DNA of 64,000 nt from contig NZ_CP014766.1 of NCBI RefSeq assembly GCF_001611675.1, positions 558,001 through 622,000 on the forward strand. Reading direction: 5' to 3'. This document shows positions 7,244-14,931 of this stretch, in pieces. The notes under the pieces were generated by a model. The model ran no database searches. It saw only the letters and a program-made list of their open reading frames with translations, and had not been told where the DNA came from. The position numbers were made by a program, and so were the translations under genes. Position 1 is the stretch's first letter, and the number at the start of each line of letters is the position of its first letter. Source of the DNA: Pontibacter akesuensis. Lineage in GTDB: Bacteria > Bacteroidota > Bacteroidia > Cytophagales > Hymenobacteraceae.

Positions 7244-8329
7244 CTATCCGATCTCTATCACCACATTTCCCGTTAAGGGATGCCCCACGCAGTTGAGCAC
7301 ATAGCCCTCTTCCATTTCTGCGTCTGACAGTCCTTCTCGCTCATCCAGGTGCACTTTGCCGCTAAGGCACTTGCCACGGCAGGCGGTACAAAGGCCAGCC
7401 TGGCACGAGTACGGCAGGTCTATATCCTGCTCCAGCGCCGCCTCCAGTATGGTCTGGTCTGGCTCCACCGCGAAGCTGTACTCCGCGCCCTCGTAAATGA
7501 CCGTTACCGTTTGTGTGGTGATCTCCCCGTCATCGTCTGTAGAAGCAACATCGCCATGCTGTGCCTGCTGTTGCTGTTCTACTAGTTTGTTGCTCACAAA
7601 GCTTTCCCGGAAGATACGGTCAGCGGCCACGTGCAGCACATTAAGCGCATGGCGCACCTCCTCCATCATTCCCTCCGGGCCGCACATAAAGTATACCGCG
7701 TCCTGCAGCTTCGTCAGCTTCAGGCGTTCCATTATCTTGAGGATCAGGCTCTGGTTCAGGCGGCCGCGGTGGTCGCAGTCGTGGGTGGGCTGGCTGTACA
7801 CGTACTCAATCTGCAGGCGCCCTTCGTACTGCCGCTGCAGTTCTTCCAACTGCTCTCTGAAAATAACCGATTCCTCGTTACGGTTACCGTACACCAGCGT
7901 CACCTTACTGTTAGGCTCCTCGCGCAGCACTGCTTTCAGGATAGACATCAGTGGGGTAATTCCACTTCCTGCCCCAAACAGCAATACATGCCGCTGGTTA
8001 TCCGGAGCGCAGGTCAGGCAGAAATTTCCGAGTGGCTCCATCACCTTGAGCTCCTGCCCCACCTCCAGGTTATCGAGCAGGTAGTTCGACATCATGCCAC
8101 CGTCTACGCGCTTTACGGTAACAGACAGGCGCGGCGCCTCATGCGGCGTACTGCTCAGGGAGTAAGAACGGCGAATTTCCTTTCCCTCCACAGGCAGTAT
8201 CAGGGTAAGAAACTGTCCGGGCTTGTAATCTATGGGCTTTTTATCTGGATGTTCGAAATGAATGGTGGCGGCATCGGCCGTTTCTTTGGTGATTTCTACA
8301 ACCTTTAAATGAAGGTATGGGCTACTCAT
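7244..8329 (-). CDS. paaE: PaaE, NAD(P)H:ferredoxin-type reductase of the PAA epoxidase
   Basis: Electron-transfer component passing reducing equivalents from NAD(P)H through FAD and a 2Fe-2S cluster to the PaaA di-iron centre. Domains in order: FAD-binding barrel with RRSYSLSSTP (about 54-63), nucleotide-binding domain with FGAGSGITPLMSIL, and a C-terminal plant-type 2Fe-2S domain with PYSCQAGLCTACRGKC and the fourth cysteine in VLNCVG. Length 361 residues matches the family. It is separated from paaABCD by the M3 peptidase gene and faces the other way, so it needs its own promoter; I found no PaaR-type palindrome in the 257-nt spacer upstream. Confidence 0.93.
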   Translation of the reverse strand: MSSPYLHLKVVEITKETADAATIHFEHPDKKPIDYKPGQFLTLILPVEGKEIRRSYSLSSTPHEAPRLSVTVKRVDGGMMSNYLLDNLEVGQELKVMEPLGNFCLTCAPDNQRHVLLFGAGSGITPLMSILKAVLREEPNSKVTLVYGNRNEESVIFREQLEELQRQYEGRLQIEYVYSQPTHDCDHRGRLNQSLILKIMERLKLTKLQDAVYFMCGPEGMMEEVRHALNVLHVAADRIFRESFVSNKLVEQQQQAQHGDVASTDDDGEITTQTVTVIYEGAEYSFAVEPDQTILEAALEQDIDLPYSCQAGLCTACRGKCLSGKVHLDEREGLSDAEMEEGYVLNCVGHPLTGNVVIEIG

Positions 8330-8586
8330 GCTGTTATATTTTTTCGCTGCTATATTGCTTTAAAACTAATTCCAGGCCCGAAAGTTACGATATTCCTGTT
8401 TGTACCGGGAATAATAAATCACAATTATGGTACTAAACCATGTACATACGTGTAAAATATTTTGAATATTAGTTGTAAAATATATAAAAAAAAAGCCGCA
8501 ACTTTACAGCATGTAACTCAGGCAAGCAGGCCCTCAAGCTTAATTACCCGTGTTCCCTTACCGTACTCCCACTAAATGAAAACAAA

Positions 8587-9156
8587 ATGCTGTACAAACT
8601 GACCCTAAAAAACTGTGAAAAAACAGTAGTTGTAGACGACACAACCTACGACTACATTCAGAACAACGCCTATCTGCAACAGATAGAGTTTCTGAAGCAC
8701 CTGCGCATCCACTCCAACGGCTACGCCTTCTTCCAAAAGAACTGGCCGCTTAAGAATGGCAAGTACCGCAACGAGACGATTTACCTGCACAAGATGATCG
8801 GCGAGCAATTGCTGGAGCGGCCGGAAAGCGAACTGAAGCTTTACGTGCACTTCAAAAACGGCAATAAGCTGGATTGCCGCCGCGAGAACTTGGAGTGGGC
8901 ACCGCTTTGTAAAATCGTGCGCAATACCTCTAAAACAGAAAACAAGCTGGGCGTTCGCGGTGTGCACAAGGAGGCGCAGAAATACCGCGCCATCATCCAC
9001 CACAACAAGCAGCGCATTAACCTGGGCACCTTCGAAACCCTGCAGGAGGCCGCCCTTGCCTACAACAAGAAGTCGGAGGAGCTGTTTGGCAAAACAAAGA
9101 GCCTGAAGACCTACAATAAGGCATTGGAAGAGGAAGCGACTGCGCCAATCAGCTAA
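8587..9156 (+). CDS. AP2-domain protein with degenerate HNH region
   Basis: Protein of 189 residues. Residues about 66-104 resemble the HNH_3 nuclease fold (LHKMIGEQ..., then VHFKNGNKLDCRRENLEWA), but the second histidine of the usual VHHxxGNxxxN is F89 and the asparagine position reads DC, so catalysis is doubtful. Residues 122-170 form an AP2-like DNA-binding domain (GVRGVHKEAQKYRAIIHH...INLGTFETLQEAALAYN). This is the architecture of phage and homing HNH endonucleases. No phage genes surround it. A domesticated DNA-binding protein is the likely reading; target unknown. The 257-nt spacer before it is AT-rich, with an A-run at 8483-8492. Confidence 0.75.
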   Translation: MLYKLTLKNCEKTVVVDDTTYDYIQNNAYLQQIEFLKHLRIHSNGYAFFQKNWPLKNGKYRNETIYLHKMIGEQLLERPESELKLYVHFKNGNKLDCRRENLEWAPLCKIVRNTSKTENKLGVRGVHKEAQKYRAIIHHNKQRINLGTFETLQEAALAYNKKSEELFGKTKSLKTYNKALEEEATAPIS

Positions 9157-9168
9157 TTTCTGCTTATA

Positions 9169-9204
9169 CTTGCACTGGCCGCCATATAAAGCGGCCAATG
9201 CAAG
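9169..9204. other. Hairpin directly before the M23 gene
   Basis: CTTGCACTGGCCGC (9169-9182) pairs with GCGGCCAATGCAAG (9191-9204) with one mismatch and an 8-nt loop. There is no U-tract, and the stem ends 3 nt before the ATG at 9208, so it may cover the ribosome-binding region or stabilise the 3' end of the upstream mRNA rather than terminate. Confidence 0.6.
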
Positions 9205-9207
9205 CTT

Positions 9208-9909
9208 ATGGAAAACTCGCAAGATCTTAGTGCCCTGCTAAGCAGGCACAGCCATGCCTTCGCCCCGGTGCTGGATGCTGACCTGAATTCAGACCAGGTG
9301 TGTGTGCTGGATTTCTCAGCCAATAACACGCTGCTTCAGAACACGAACCTACAAAACACCTCTGAATTTGATGCGGCTGTGCAGCAGTTGCTGCGGCAGC
9401 AGAACGCCTCTATCGGCGTAGGCGGCTATCTGGAGGATCGTTTTATTTACCGCCGCAGCGCTCATTTTGATGTGGCAGCCGAGAGCCGTAACCTGCACCT
9501 GGGTGTGGATGTGTGGCTGGAGGCGGGCACAGCAGTATTTGCGCCGCTGGATGGCACCGTGCACAGCTTTCAGGATAATGACAACTTCGGCGACTACGGA
9601 CCGACTATAATACTGCAGCACAAACTGGAGGAGGTAACTTTTTATACCTTATACGGCCACCTGAGCCGCACCTCGCTGGAGGGGCTGCAGGATGGAAAAG
9701 CTCTCAAAAAGGGCGAAAAAATTGCAGAAGTTGGACCTTTCCCCGAAAACGGCAACTGGCCGCCGCACCTGCACTTCCAGGTTATCCGCGACATGGAGGG
9801 CAGGTATGGCGACTTCCCAGGAGTTGCCGCCTCCAGCGATCGTGCTAAGTATAAAGCGCTTTGTCCCGACGCCAACCTGATCCTCAAAAGCCGTCATCTT
9901 TCAAAATAG
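9208..9909 (+). CDS. M23-family (LytM-like) metallopeptidase domain protein, no signal peptide
   Basis: Protein of 233 residues with a LytM/M23 domain: HLGVDVW (metal ligands H and D), YGPTIILQH, YTLYGHLS and PPHLHFQVI. The N-terminus has no export signal, which is odd for a peptidoglycan peptidase. The surrounding phrases (APLDGTVHSF, DYGPTIILQH, WPPHLHFQ, GDFPGVA) resemble the M23 module that, in other bacteria, is fused to kinase-like and class III aminotransferase domains; here it stands alone. Substrate is therefore uncertain. It precedes a terminator at 9947. Confidence 0.8.
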   Translation: MENSQDLSALLSRHSHAFAPVLDADLNSDQVCVLDFSANNTLLQNTNLQNTSEFDAAVQQLLRQQNASIGVGGYLEDRFIYRRSAHFDVAAESRNLHLGVDVWLEAGTAVFAPLDGTVHSFQDNDNFGDYGPTIILQHKLEEVTFYTLYGHLSRTSLEGLQDGKALKKGEKIAEVGPFPENGNWPPHLHFQVIRDMEGRYGDFPGVAASSDRAKYKALCPDANLILKSRHLSK

Positions 9910-9946
9910 CGCTAAAAAGTGTAGCTTTGTTTTAATGCCTTTATGC

Positions 9947-9980
9947 AGGCGCTGCTTTAACCGGCAGCGCCTTTATTTTT
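9947..9980 (+). terminator. Rho-independent terminator
   Basis: AGGCGCTGC (9947-9955) pairs with GCAGCGCCT (9964-9972) and is followed by TTATTTTT. It closes the AP2/M23 transcript before the mscS gene. Confidence 0.85.
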
Positions 9981-10001
9981 AAAATCAAACCACAAGTTAA
10001 C

Positions 10002-10850
10002 ATGACGCCCGACATTGACACCTACCGCGACATGGTCGTAAACTTTGCGATTGTGTACGGCATGCGCCTGCTGGTGGCCCTCGTAATCCTGGTAATCGGC
10101 ATCTGGGTTATGAAGCGCCTGAACCGGTTTATACAAGCTGTGATGCTCCGTAGAGGAGTAGACGAATCGCTGCGGCCTTTCCTGACCAGTATTTTCAGCG
10201 TAATGCTTTGGGTACTCCTGATCGTGATGGTGATTTCGCAGCTGGGGGTCGAGATGACGTCCTTTATCGCCATACTTGGTTCTGCGGGTTTAGCCATTGG
10301 CCTCGCATTGCAGGGCAGCCTTTCCAACTTTGCCGGCGGGGTGCTTATACTTACCATCAAGCCGTTTAGGGTGGGTGATTACATCGAGGCACAGGGCCAG
10401 GGCGGTACCGTGCACATCATCAACATCTTTAACACGGTGCTTAAAACGGCTGATAACAAAACCATCTATCTGCCCAACGGACCGCTGGCCTCAACGGTGG
10501 TTGTCAACTACTCGGTGGAGCCTACGCGGCGTGTGGAGCTGATCTTTAACGTTTCGGTGCACAACGATATCGGAAAAGTACGCCAGCTGATTCAGGAGCT
10601 CATCAGCCAGGATGAGCGGGTGCTGCCTGAGCCGGAGCCGGCCATTGTCGTCACCAATTTCGCAGAGCACGCCATCACCATCAGTACCCGCATCTGGTGC
10701 AACCGCCCTGATTACTGGAGCCTTTTCTGGGACATGACTGAACGGGCCAAAGCGACTTTCGAGCAGCACAACATCGCCTTGCCCGTACCGAAGCGCGAGG
10801 TGCTCTCCTACCCCGAAAGCGGCCAGCAAGCAGCGGCCTTACCAGTTTAA
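10002..10850 (+). CDS. MscS-family mechanosensitive channel
   Basis: Small-conductance mechanosensitive channel of 282 residues in the inner membrane, releasing solutes upon osmotic downshock. Three N-terminal hydrophobic helices lead to the pore helix and beta domain signature (GSAGLAIGLALQGSLSNFAGGVLI then KPFRVGDYIE), and a cytosolic alpha/beta domain ends at about residue 270. Length equals E. coli MscS. It is a single-gene unit between terminators at 9947 and 10867. Confidence 0.93.
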   Translation: MTPDIDTYRDMVVNFAIVYGMRLLVALVILVIGIWVMKRLNRFIQAVMLRRGVDESLRPFLTSIFSVMLWVLLIVMVISQLGVEMTSFIAILGSAGLAIGLALQGSLSNFAGGVLILTIKPFRVGDYIEAQGQGGTVHIINIFNTVLKTADNKTIYLPNGPLASTVVVNYSVEPTRRVELIFNVSVHNDIGKVRQLIQELISQDERVLPEPEPAIVVTNFAEHAITISTRIWCNRPDYWSLFWDMTERAKATFEQHNIALPVPKREVLSYPESGQQAAALPV

Positions 10851-10866
10851 GTATAAACTACATCAA

Positions 10867-10906
10867 CTAAAAAGAGCGACTTCCGAATAGAGGCCGCTCT
10901 TTTTAG
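10867..10906. terminator. Bidirectional terminator
   Basis: CTAAAAAGAGCG (10867-10878) is perfectly complementary to 10895-10906, giving A- and U-tracts on both sides of the stem. It separates the convergent mscS and permease genes. Confidence 0.85.
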
Positions 10907-10923
10907 TTATTAGCGCAAAATGC

Positions 10924-12132
10924 TTAGTCGAACTTGATGGCTTTTACAGGCTTGATGCGGGCAATCATGGCGGCCGGGATAAGTATAGCCAGCATGGTCA
11001 GCACAATTGTCAGCACGTTTAGGATAATAATAACGCCGATATTCCAGCTGATCGGCACGCGGTCCATATAATAGTTTTCAGGATCGAGCGGTATCAGCTC
11101 AAAATAATACTGCAGTGCGCAGAAACCCAGGCCAATGATGTTTCCCCACACCATACCCTTTATTGTCAGGTTCAGCCCTCTGAAATAGAATACCTGCCGT
11201 ATCTGGGCATCGGTCGCTCCTACGGCCTTCAGCACCCCAATCATGTTTATTCTTTCAATGATCATGATGAACACGGTTGATACCATGTTGAACGTGGCCA
11301 CGAAAATAATGAGCACCAGAAAGATAATAACGTTTTTGCGGAGCAGCTTCAGCCAGTCGAACAGCTGCGCGTGGCTGTCCGTGATTTTCTCGAGCTGCAG
11401 GTCATACAGCATCTGCTCAAAAACCTGGTCGGCCGCCTGGTCAATCTGATCAAAGTCATTCAGCACAATCTCCACGCCGCCCACCAGGCTATCAGGCCAG
11501 CCGTTCAGCTCCCGTATCAGCTGCAGATCGCCGAGCACAAACACTTCGTCAAACTCTTCTAAGCCAGTATTGTAAATTCCCTTCACCTTCAGCTTCCGGG
11601 CTCGTGGCGGGTTCTGGATAAAATAAAAGATCGCCTCATCCCCCACCTCCAGCTTAAGCTGGCTGGCAATTTTCTGGCTTAACAGCACCTCCTTCGAAGA
11701 AGTGGAATCGTTGAACGTGATCAGCTCCCCCGCCTCCAGGTTATTTTGCATCGAGCTTAGGTCATAGTCCTGCTCCACTCCTTTCAGCACCACGCCCAGC
11801 ACTTCCTCATCGGTTTTAATGATGGCTGTTTTGCGCGCAAAAGCCTGCACCTGCTTGATGCTCTGGATGGAATCCGTAATGCCAATGTTGCGGCTGATGG
11901 GCGAGCCTTCGTATGAATTGTTCGTATCATACTTGCTAACCTGCAGGTGCGCCCCAAAGCTGAAGATTTTATCGCGAATCTCGTTTCGGAAGCCCTCCAG
12001 TATGGCAAACGACACAATCATGATGGCGATGCCGGTGGCTATACTTATTATTGCTATTTTTGTAACAGACTGGGTGAAAGAGCCAGCCTGTACTTCTGAT
12101 ATTTTATCAGATATGTATTTGGAGATGTTCAC
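10924..12132 (-). CDS. LolC/LolE-type ABC transporter permease
   Basis: FtsX/MacB-fold permease of 402 residues: one N-terminal membrane helix (IAIISIATGIAIMIVSFAI), a periplasmic domain of about 200 residues, then three helices in the last 150 residues, ending RIKPVKAIKFD. This is the layout of LolC/LolE, which extract lipoproteins from the inner membrane for transport to the outer membrane. The partner ATPase LolD is not adjacent, as is common in Bacteroidota. Lipoprotein release is the best guess; other MacB-like export roles remain possible. Convergent with mscS. Confidence 0.85.
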   Translation of the reverse strand: MNISKYISDKISEVQAGSFTQSVTKIAIISIATGIAIMIVSFAILEGFRNEIRDKIFSFGAHLQVSKYDTNNSYEGSPISRNIGITDSIQSIKQVQAFARKTAIIKTDEEVLGVVLKGVEQDYDLSSMQNNLEAGELITFNDSTSSKEVLLSQKIASQLKLEVGDEAIFYFIQNPPRARKLKVKGIYNTGLEEFDEVFVLGDLQLIRELNGWPDSLVGGVEIVLNDFDQIDQAADQVFEQMLYDLQLEKITDSHAQLFDWLKLLRKNVIIFLVLIIFVATFNMVSTVFIMIIERINMIGVLKAVGATDAQIRQVFYFRGLNLTIKGMVWGNIIGLGFCALQYYFELIPLDPENYYMDRVPISWNIGVIIILNVLTIVLTMLAILIPAAMIARIKPVKAIKFD

Positions 12133-12200
12133 TCGCTTCGATTGAATCTTTATCAGCTTTAAAGATAGGTATGAATTTTGACTTATACCTCACAAAAACT

Positions 12201-13442
12201 ATGATACAGCCTTTCTCACTTCTACTCACATCGCTGCTTCTCTCGCTGGGTGGCTGCAGCACCAACCAGGCCCCCGCTACAAGTCAGGAGCCGGCCCAAA
12301 TGGCCGCACCTGCCCCTGAGCTGGTTTCGGAACCGGTGGCCGAGCCACTGAAAACGGGTGCCGAGCGCATGGAGTTGTACTTGCCAAAGCTGCAGGGTAA
12401 GCGCGTGGGACTTGTGGTGAACCAGACTTCTACCATCGGCAACACGCATTTGGTGGATACCCTGATTAGCCGTGGCGTAGACGTGAACATTATTTTTGCG
12501 CCTGAGCACGGCTTCCGGGGTGAGGCCGATGCGGGCGCACATATCAAAGATGCGAAGGACCCTAAAACTGGTTTGCCCATTATCTCCCTCTACGGCACCA
12601 ACAAAAAACCGCTCCCTGAGCAGATAAAAAACCTGGATGTGCTGCTGTTTGACATTCAGGATGTGGGCACGCGCTTCTATACCTACATCAGCACCATGCA
12701 TTACGTAATGGAGGCTGCGGCCGAAAACGGCAAAGAGGTGTTTATACTTGACAGGCCAAACCCGAACGGGCATTATGTGGCCGGGCCTGTGCTGGAGAAA
12801 GAGCAGAAGTCGTTTGTGGGCATGCACCCCATTCCGATTGTGCACGGCCTGACGGTGGGTGAACTGGCCATGATGATTAACGGGGAGAAGTGGCTGGAGG
12901 GACAGCGCCAGGCAAACCTGACGGTGGTGCCGATGACGGGCTACACGCACAACACCGCCTATGACCTTCCGGTAAAGCCGTCGCCCAACCTCCCGAACGC
13001 ACAGGCGATTGCGCTGTATCCATCCCTGTGTCTTTTTGAAGGCACGAACGTGAGCGTGGGCCGCGGTACAGACGCTCCTTTTCAGCTAATCGGCAGCCCG
13101 AACTATACGAACAAGGATTTCTCGTTTACACCGCAAAGCACGCCGGGCGCTTCCAGTCCGCCGCACAAGGGCGTTACCTGCTACGGCATGGACTTACGGG
13201 CTCCTGCCGATGCGCAGCCCTTCACCCTGGCGTACCTGCTGGAAATGTACCAGAACTCATCCGACAAAGAGAAGTTCTTTAACTCGAACAACTTCTTCGA
13301 CAGGTTGGCGGGCACCAGCAAATTGCAGCAGCAAATTAAAGCCGGTAAAACAGAGGCCGAGATTGTGGCCAGCTGGGAGCCGGCTTTGTCCAAGTATAAA
13401 ACATCCCGTAAGCAGTACCTGCTTTACCCTGATTTTAACTAA
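12201..13442 (+). CDS. namZ: NamZ-like exo-beta-N-acetylmuramidase (DUF1343), lipoprotein
   Basis: DUF1343/GH171 protein, a family that removes terminal N-acetylmuramic acid from peptidoglycan fragments during cell-wall recycling (shown for Bacillus and Tannerella homologues). ATG 12201 is preferred over an in-frame ATG at 12171 because it gives a lipoprotein signal (MIQPFSLLLTSLLLSLGGCS) with the cysteine at about residue 20. Family segments include GKRVGLVVNQTS, FAPEHGFRGEADAG, FDIQDVGTRFYTYI, ILDRPNPNG and the later LFEGTNVSVGRGTDAPFQ. Two bases separate it from fmt, so namZ-fmt-folA are likely cotranscribed although metabolically unlinked. Confidence 0.9.
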   Translation: MIQPFSLLLTSLLLSLGGCSTNQAPATSQEPAQMAAPAPELVSEPVAEPLKTGAERMELYLPKLQGKRVGLVVNQTSTIGNTHLVDTLISRGVDVNIIFAPEHGFRGEADAGAHIKDAKDPKTGLPIISLYGTNKKPLPEQIKNLDVLLFDIQDVGTRFYTYISTMHYVMEAAAENGKEVFILDRPNPNGHYVAGPVLEKEQKSFVGMHPIPIVHGLTVGELAMMINGEKWLEGQRQANLTVVPMTGYTHNTAYDLPVKPSPNLPNAQAIALYPSLCLFEGTNVSVGRGTDAPFQLIGSPNYTNKDFSFTPQSTPGASSPPHKGVTCYGMDLRAPADAQPFTLAYLLEMYQNSSDKEKFFNSNNFFDRLAGTSKLQQQIKAGKTEAEIVASWEPALSKYKTSRKQYLLYPDFN

Positions 13443-13444
13443 GC

Positions 13445-14383
13445 ATGACCCAAGAATTGCGCATTGTGTTTATGGGTACGCCGGATTTTGCCGTGCCTAC
13501 CTTGCAGACACTCGTGGAACACAAGTATAATGTAGTAGCTGTTATCACGGCACCGGATAAACCCGCTGGCCGTGGGCAGAAAATAAACCAGTCTCCGGTG
13601 AAGGAGTATGCGGTGGCACAGGGAATTCCGGTGCTGCAGCCTACCAATCTTAAATCAGAGGTATTCCTGGAGGAGCTGCGCAGCTACAGAGCAAACCTGC
13701 AGATCATCGTGGCTTTCCGGATGCTGCCTGAGGTGGTGTGGTCGATGCCGGAGTTGGGGTCATTTAACATTCATGGCTCACTGCTGCCAAAGTACCGCGG
13801 TGCAGCCCCTATTAACTGGGCCATCATCAACGGCGAGAGGGAAACAGGCGTTACTTCATTTTTCTTGAAGCACGAGATTGATACTGGAGATTTGATCTTT
13901 CAGGAGCGCATGCCCATACTGGAGGAGGATGACTTTGGCAGCGTGTATGAGAAGCTGAAGTATAAAGGCGCGGAACTGGCGCTCCGCACCGTGCAGGCAA
14001 TCGAGCGCAGTGAGGTGCAGACACAGCCGCAGGTGGTGGACACCGAGACAAAACATGCGCCGAAAATCTTCAAAGAAACCTGCGAGATCAACTGGAACCA
14101 GCCGGCACAGCAAGTGCGCAATTTTATCCGTGGGTTAAGCCCTTACCCTGCTGCCTGGGCGAAACTGGGAGGCAAGACTTTTAAGATATTTAAAGTTGAG
14201 GCGCTGAAAGACGCAGCCTATACCTCCGCGCCCGGCCAGATGCATACCGACAACAAGACCTTTCTGCATGTGCAAACGGCAGACGGAGCCATCGCCATAC
14301 TTGACCTGCAGATGGAAGGGAAAAAACGCATGCCGGTGCAGGACCTGCTGCGTGGGTTTAGCTTTGAAATTGCACAAGTATGA
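13445..14383 (+). CDS. fmt: Methionyl-tRNA formyltransferase
   Basis: Formylates initiator Met-tRNA using 10-formyltetrahydrofolate. The protein has 312 residues, normal for the family. The formyltransferase domain shows FMGTPDFAVPTL at the N-terminus, VITAPDKPAGRGQ, and the active-site block FNIHGSLLPKYRGAAPINWA; the C-terminal tRNA-binding domain follows from about residue 205. It starts two bases after the namZ stop and overlaps folA by four bases (ATGA). The pairing with folA is sensible, since both depend on the folate pool. Confidence 0.96.
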   Translation: MTQELRIVFMGTPDFAVPTLQTLVEHKYNVVAVITAPDKPAGRGQKINQSPVKEYAVAQGIPVLQPTNLKSEVFLEELRSYRANLQIIVAFRMLPEVVWSMPELGSFNIHGSLLPKYRGAAPINWAIINGERETGVTSFFLKHEIDTGDLIFQERMPILEEDDFGSVYEKLKYKGAELALRTVQAIERSEVQTQPQVVDTETKHAPKIFKETCEINWNQPAQQVRNFIRGLSPYPAAWAKLGGKTFKIFKVEALKDAAYTSAPGQMHTDNKTFLHVQTADGAIAILDLQMEGKKRMPVQDLLRGFSFEIAQV

Positions 14384-14865
14384 TCGCACTCGTAGTAGCC
14401 GCCGCTGAAAACAACGTGATCGGCAAAGACAATGACCTGATCTGGTACCTGCCCGCTGACCTGAAGCACTTTAAAAGCATCACCATGGGCCACCCGATGC
14501 TGATGGGCCGCAAAACGTATGAGTCCATTGGAAAGCCGCTGCCCGGCCGCACCTCCATCATCATCACCTCCCAAAAGGATTTTAAAGCGGAAGGGTGTGT
14601 GGTGGTGCACTCACTGGAGGAGGCCCTAGAGAAAGGGCGTGAACTGGATGATGACTTATGTATTATTGGCGGAGCAAATGTGTACCAGCAGGCGCTTCCG
14701 CTTGCTGATAAAGTATACCTCACACGAGTACACCATTCATTCGACGGCGATGTATTTTTCCCGGAATTATCTCCTGCTGAGTGGCAGGTGGTGGAGGAGG
14801 AGCACCATGAGCCGGATGAGAAAAACAAGTACAGCTATACCTTTCAGACGCTGACACGAAAGTAA
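14380..14865 (+). CDS. folA: Dihydrofolate reductase
   Basis: Reduces dihydrofolate to tetrahydrofolate with NADPH. The 161-residue protein shows IALVVAAAENNVIGKDNDLIW at the N-terminus (with the substrate-contacting W-Y-L-P-A-D-L), MGRKTYESIGKPLPGRT for cofactor binding, and IIGGANVYQQALPLADKVYLT. The start overlaps the fmt stop by four bases. It is closed by the strong terminator at 14868-14922. Confidence 0.96.
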   Translation: MIALVVAAAENNVIGKDNDLIWYLPADLKHFKSITMGHPMLMGRKTYESIGKPLPGRTSIIITSQKDFKAEGCVVVHSLEEALEKGRELDDDLCIIGGANVYQQALPLADKVYLTRVHHSFDGDVFFPELSPAEWQVVEEEHHEPDEKNKYSYTFQTLTRK

Positions 14866-14867
14866 AT

Positions 14868-14922
14868 CAAGTATAAAAGAGGCGGGCCGCTACAGTGTAG
14901 CGGCCCGCCTCTTTTATACTTG
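14868..14922. terminator. Bidirectional terminator with 27-bp perfect stem and heptamer arms
   Basis: Arms 14868-14894 and 14896-14922 are perfectly complementary around one central base. The outer bases are CAAGTATAAAAGA and TCTTTTATACTTG around a GC-rich core, the same design as 5329-5386 though the core sequence is unrelated. It lies between convergent folA and porU2. Confidence 0.9.
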
Positions 14923-14931
14923 CCTGATTCC

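Noticed and set aside
8440..8580. Possible promoter or small RNA in the AT-rich stretch before the AP2 gene
   Set aside because: No TAnnTTTG box with a TTTG partner at 19-20 nt and no hairpin with U-tract; left as spacer.
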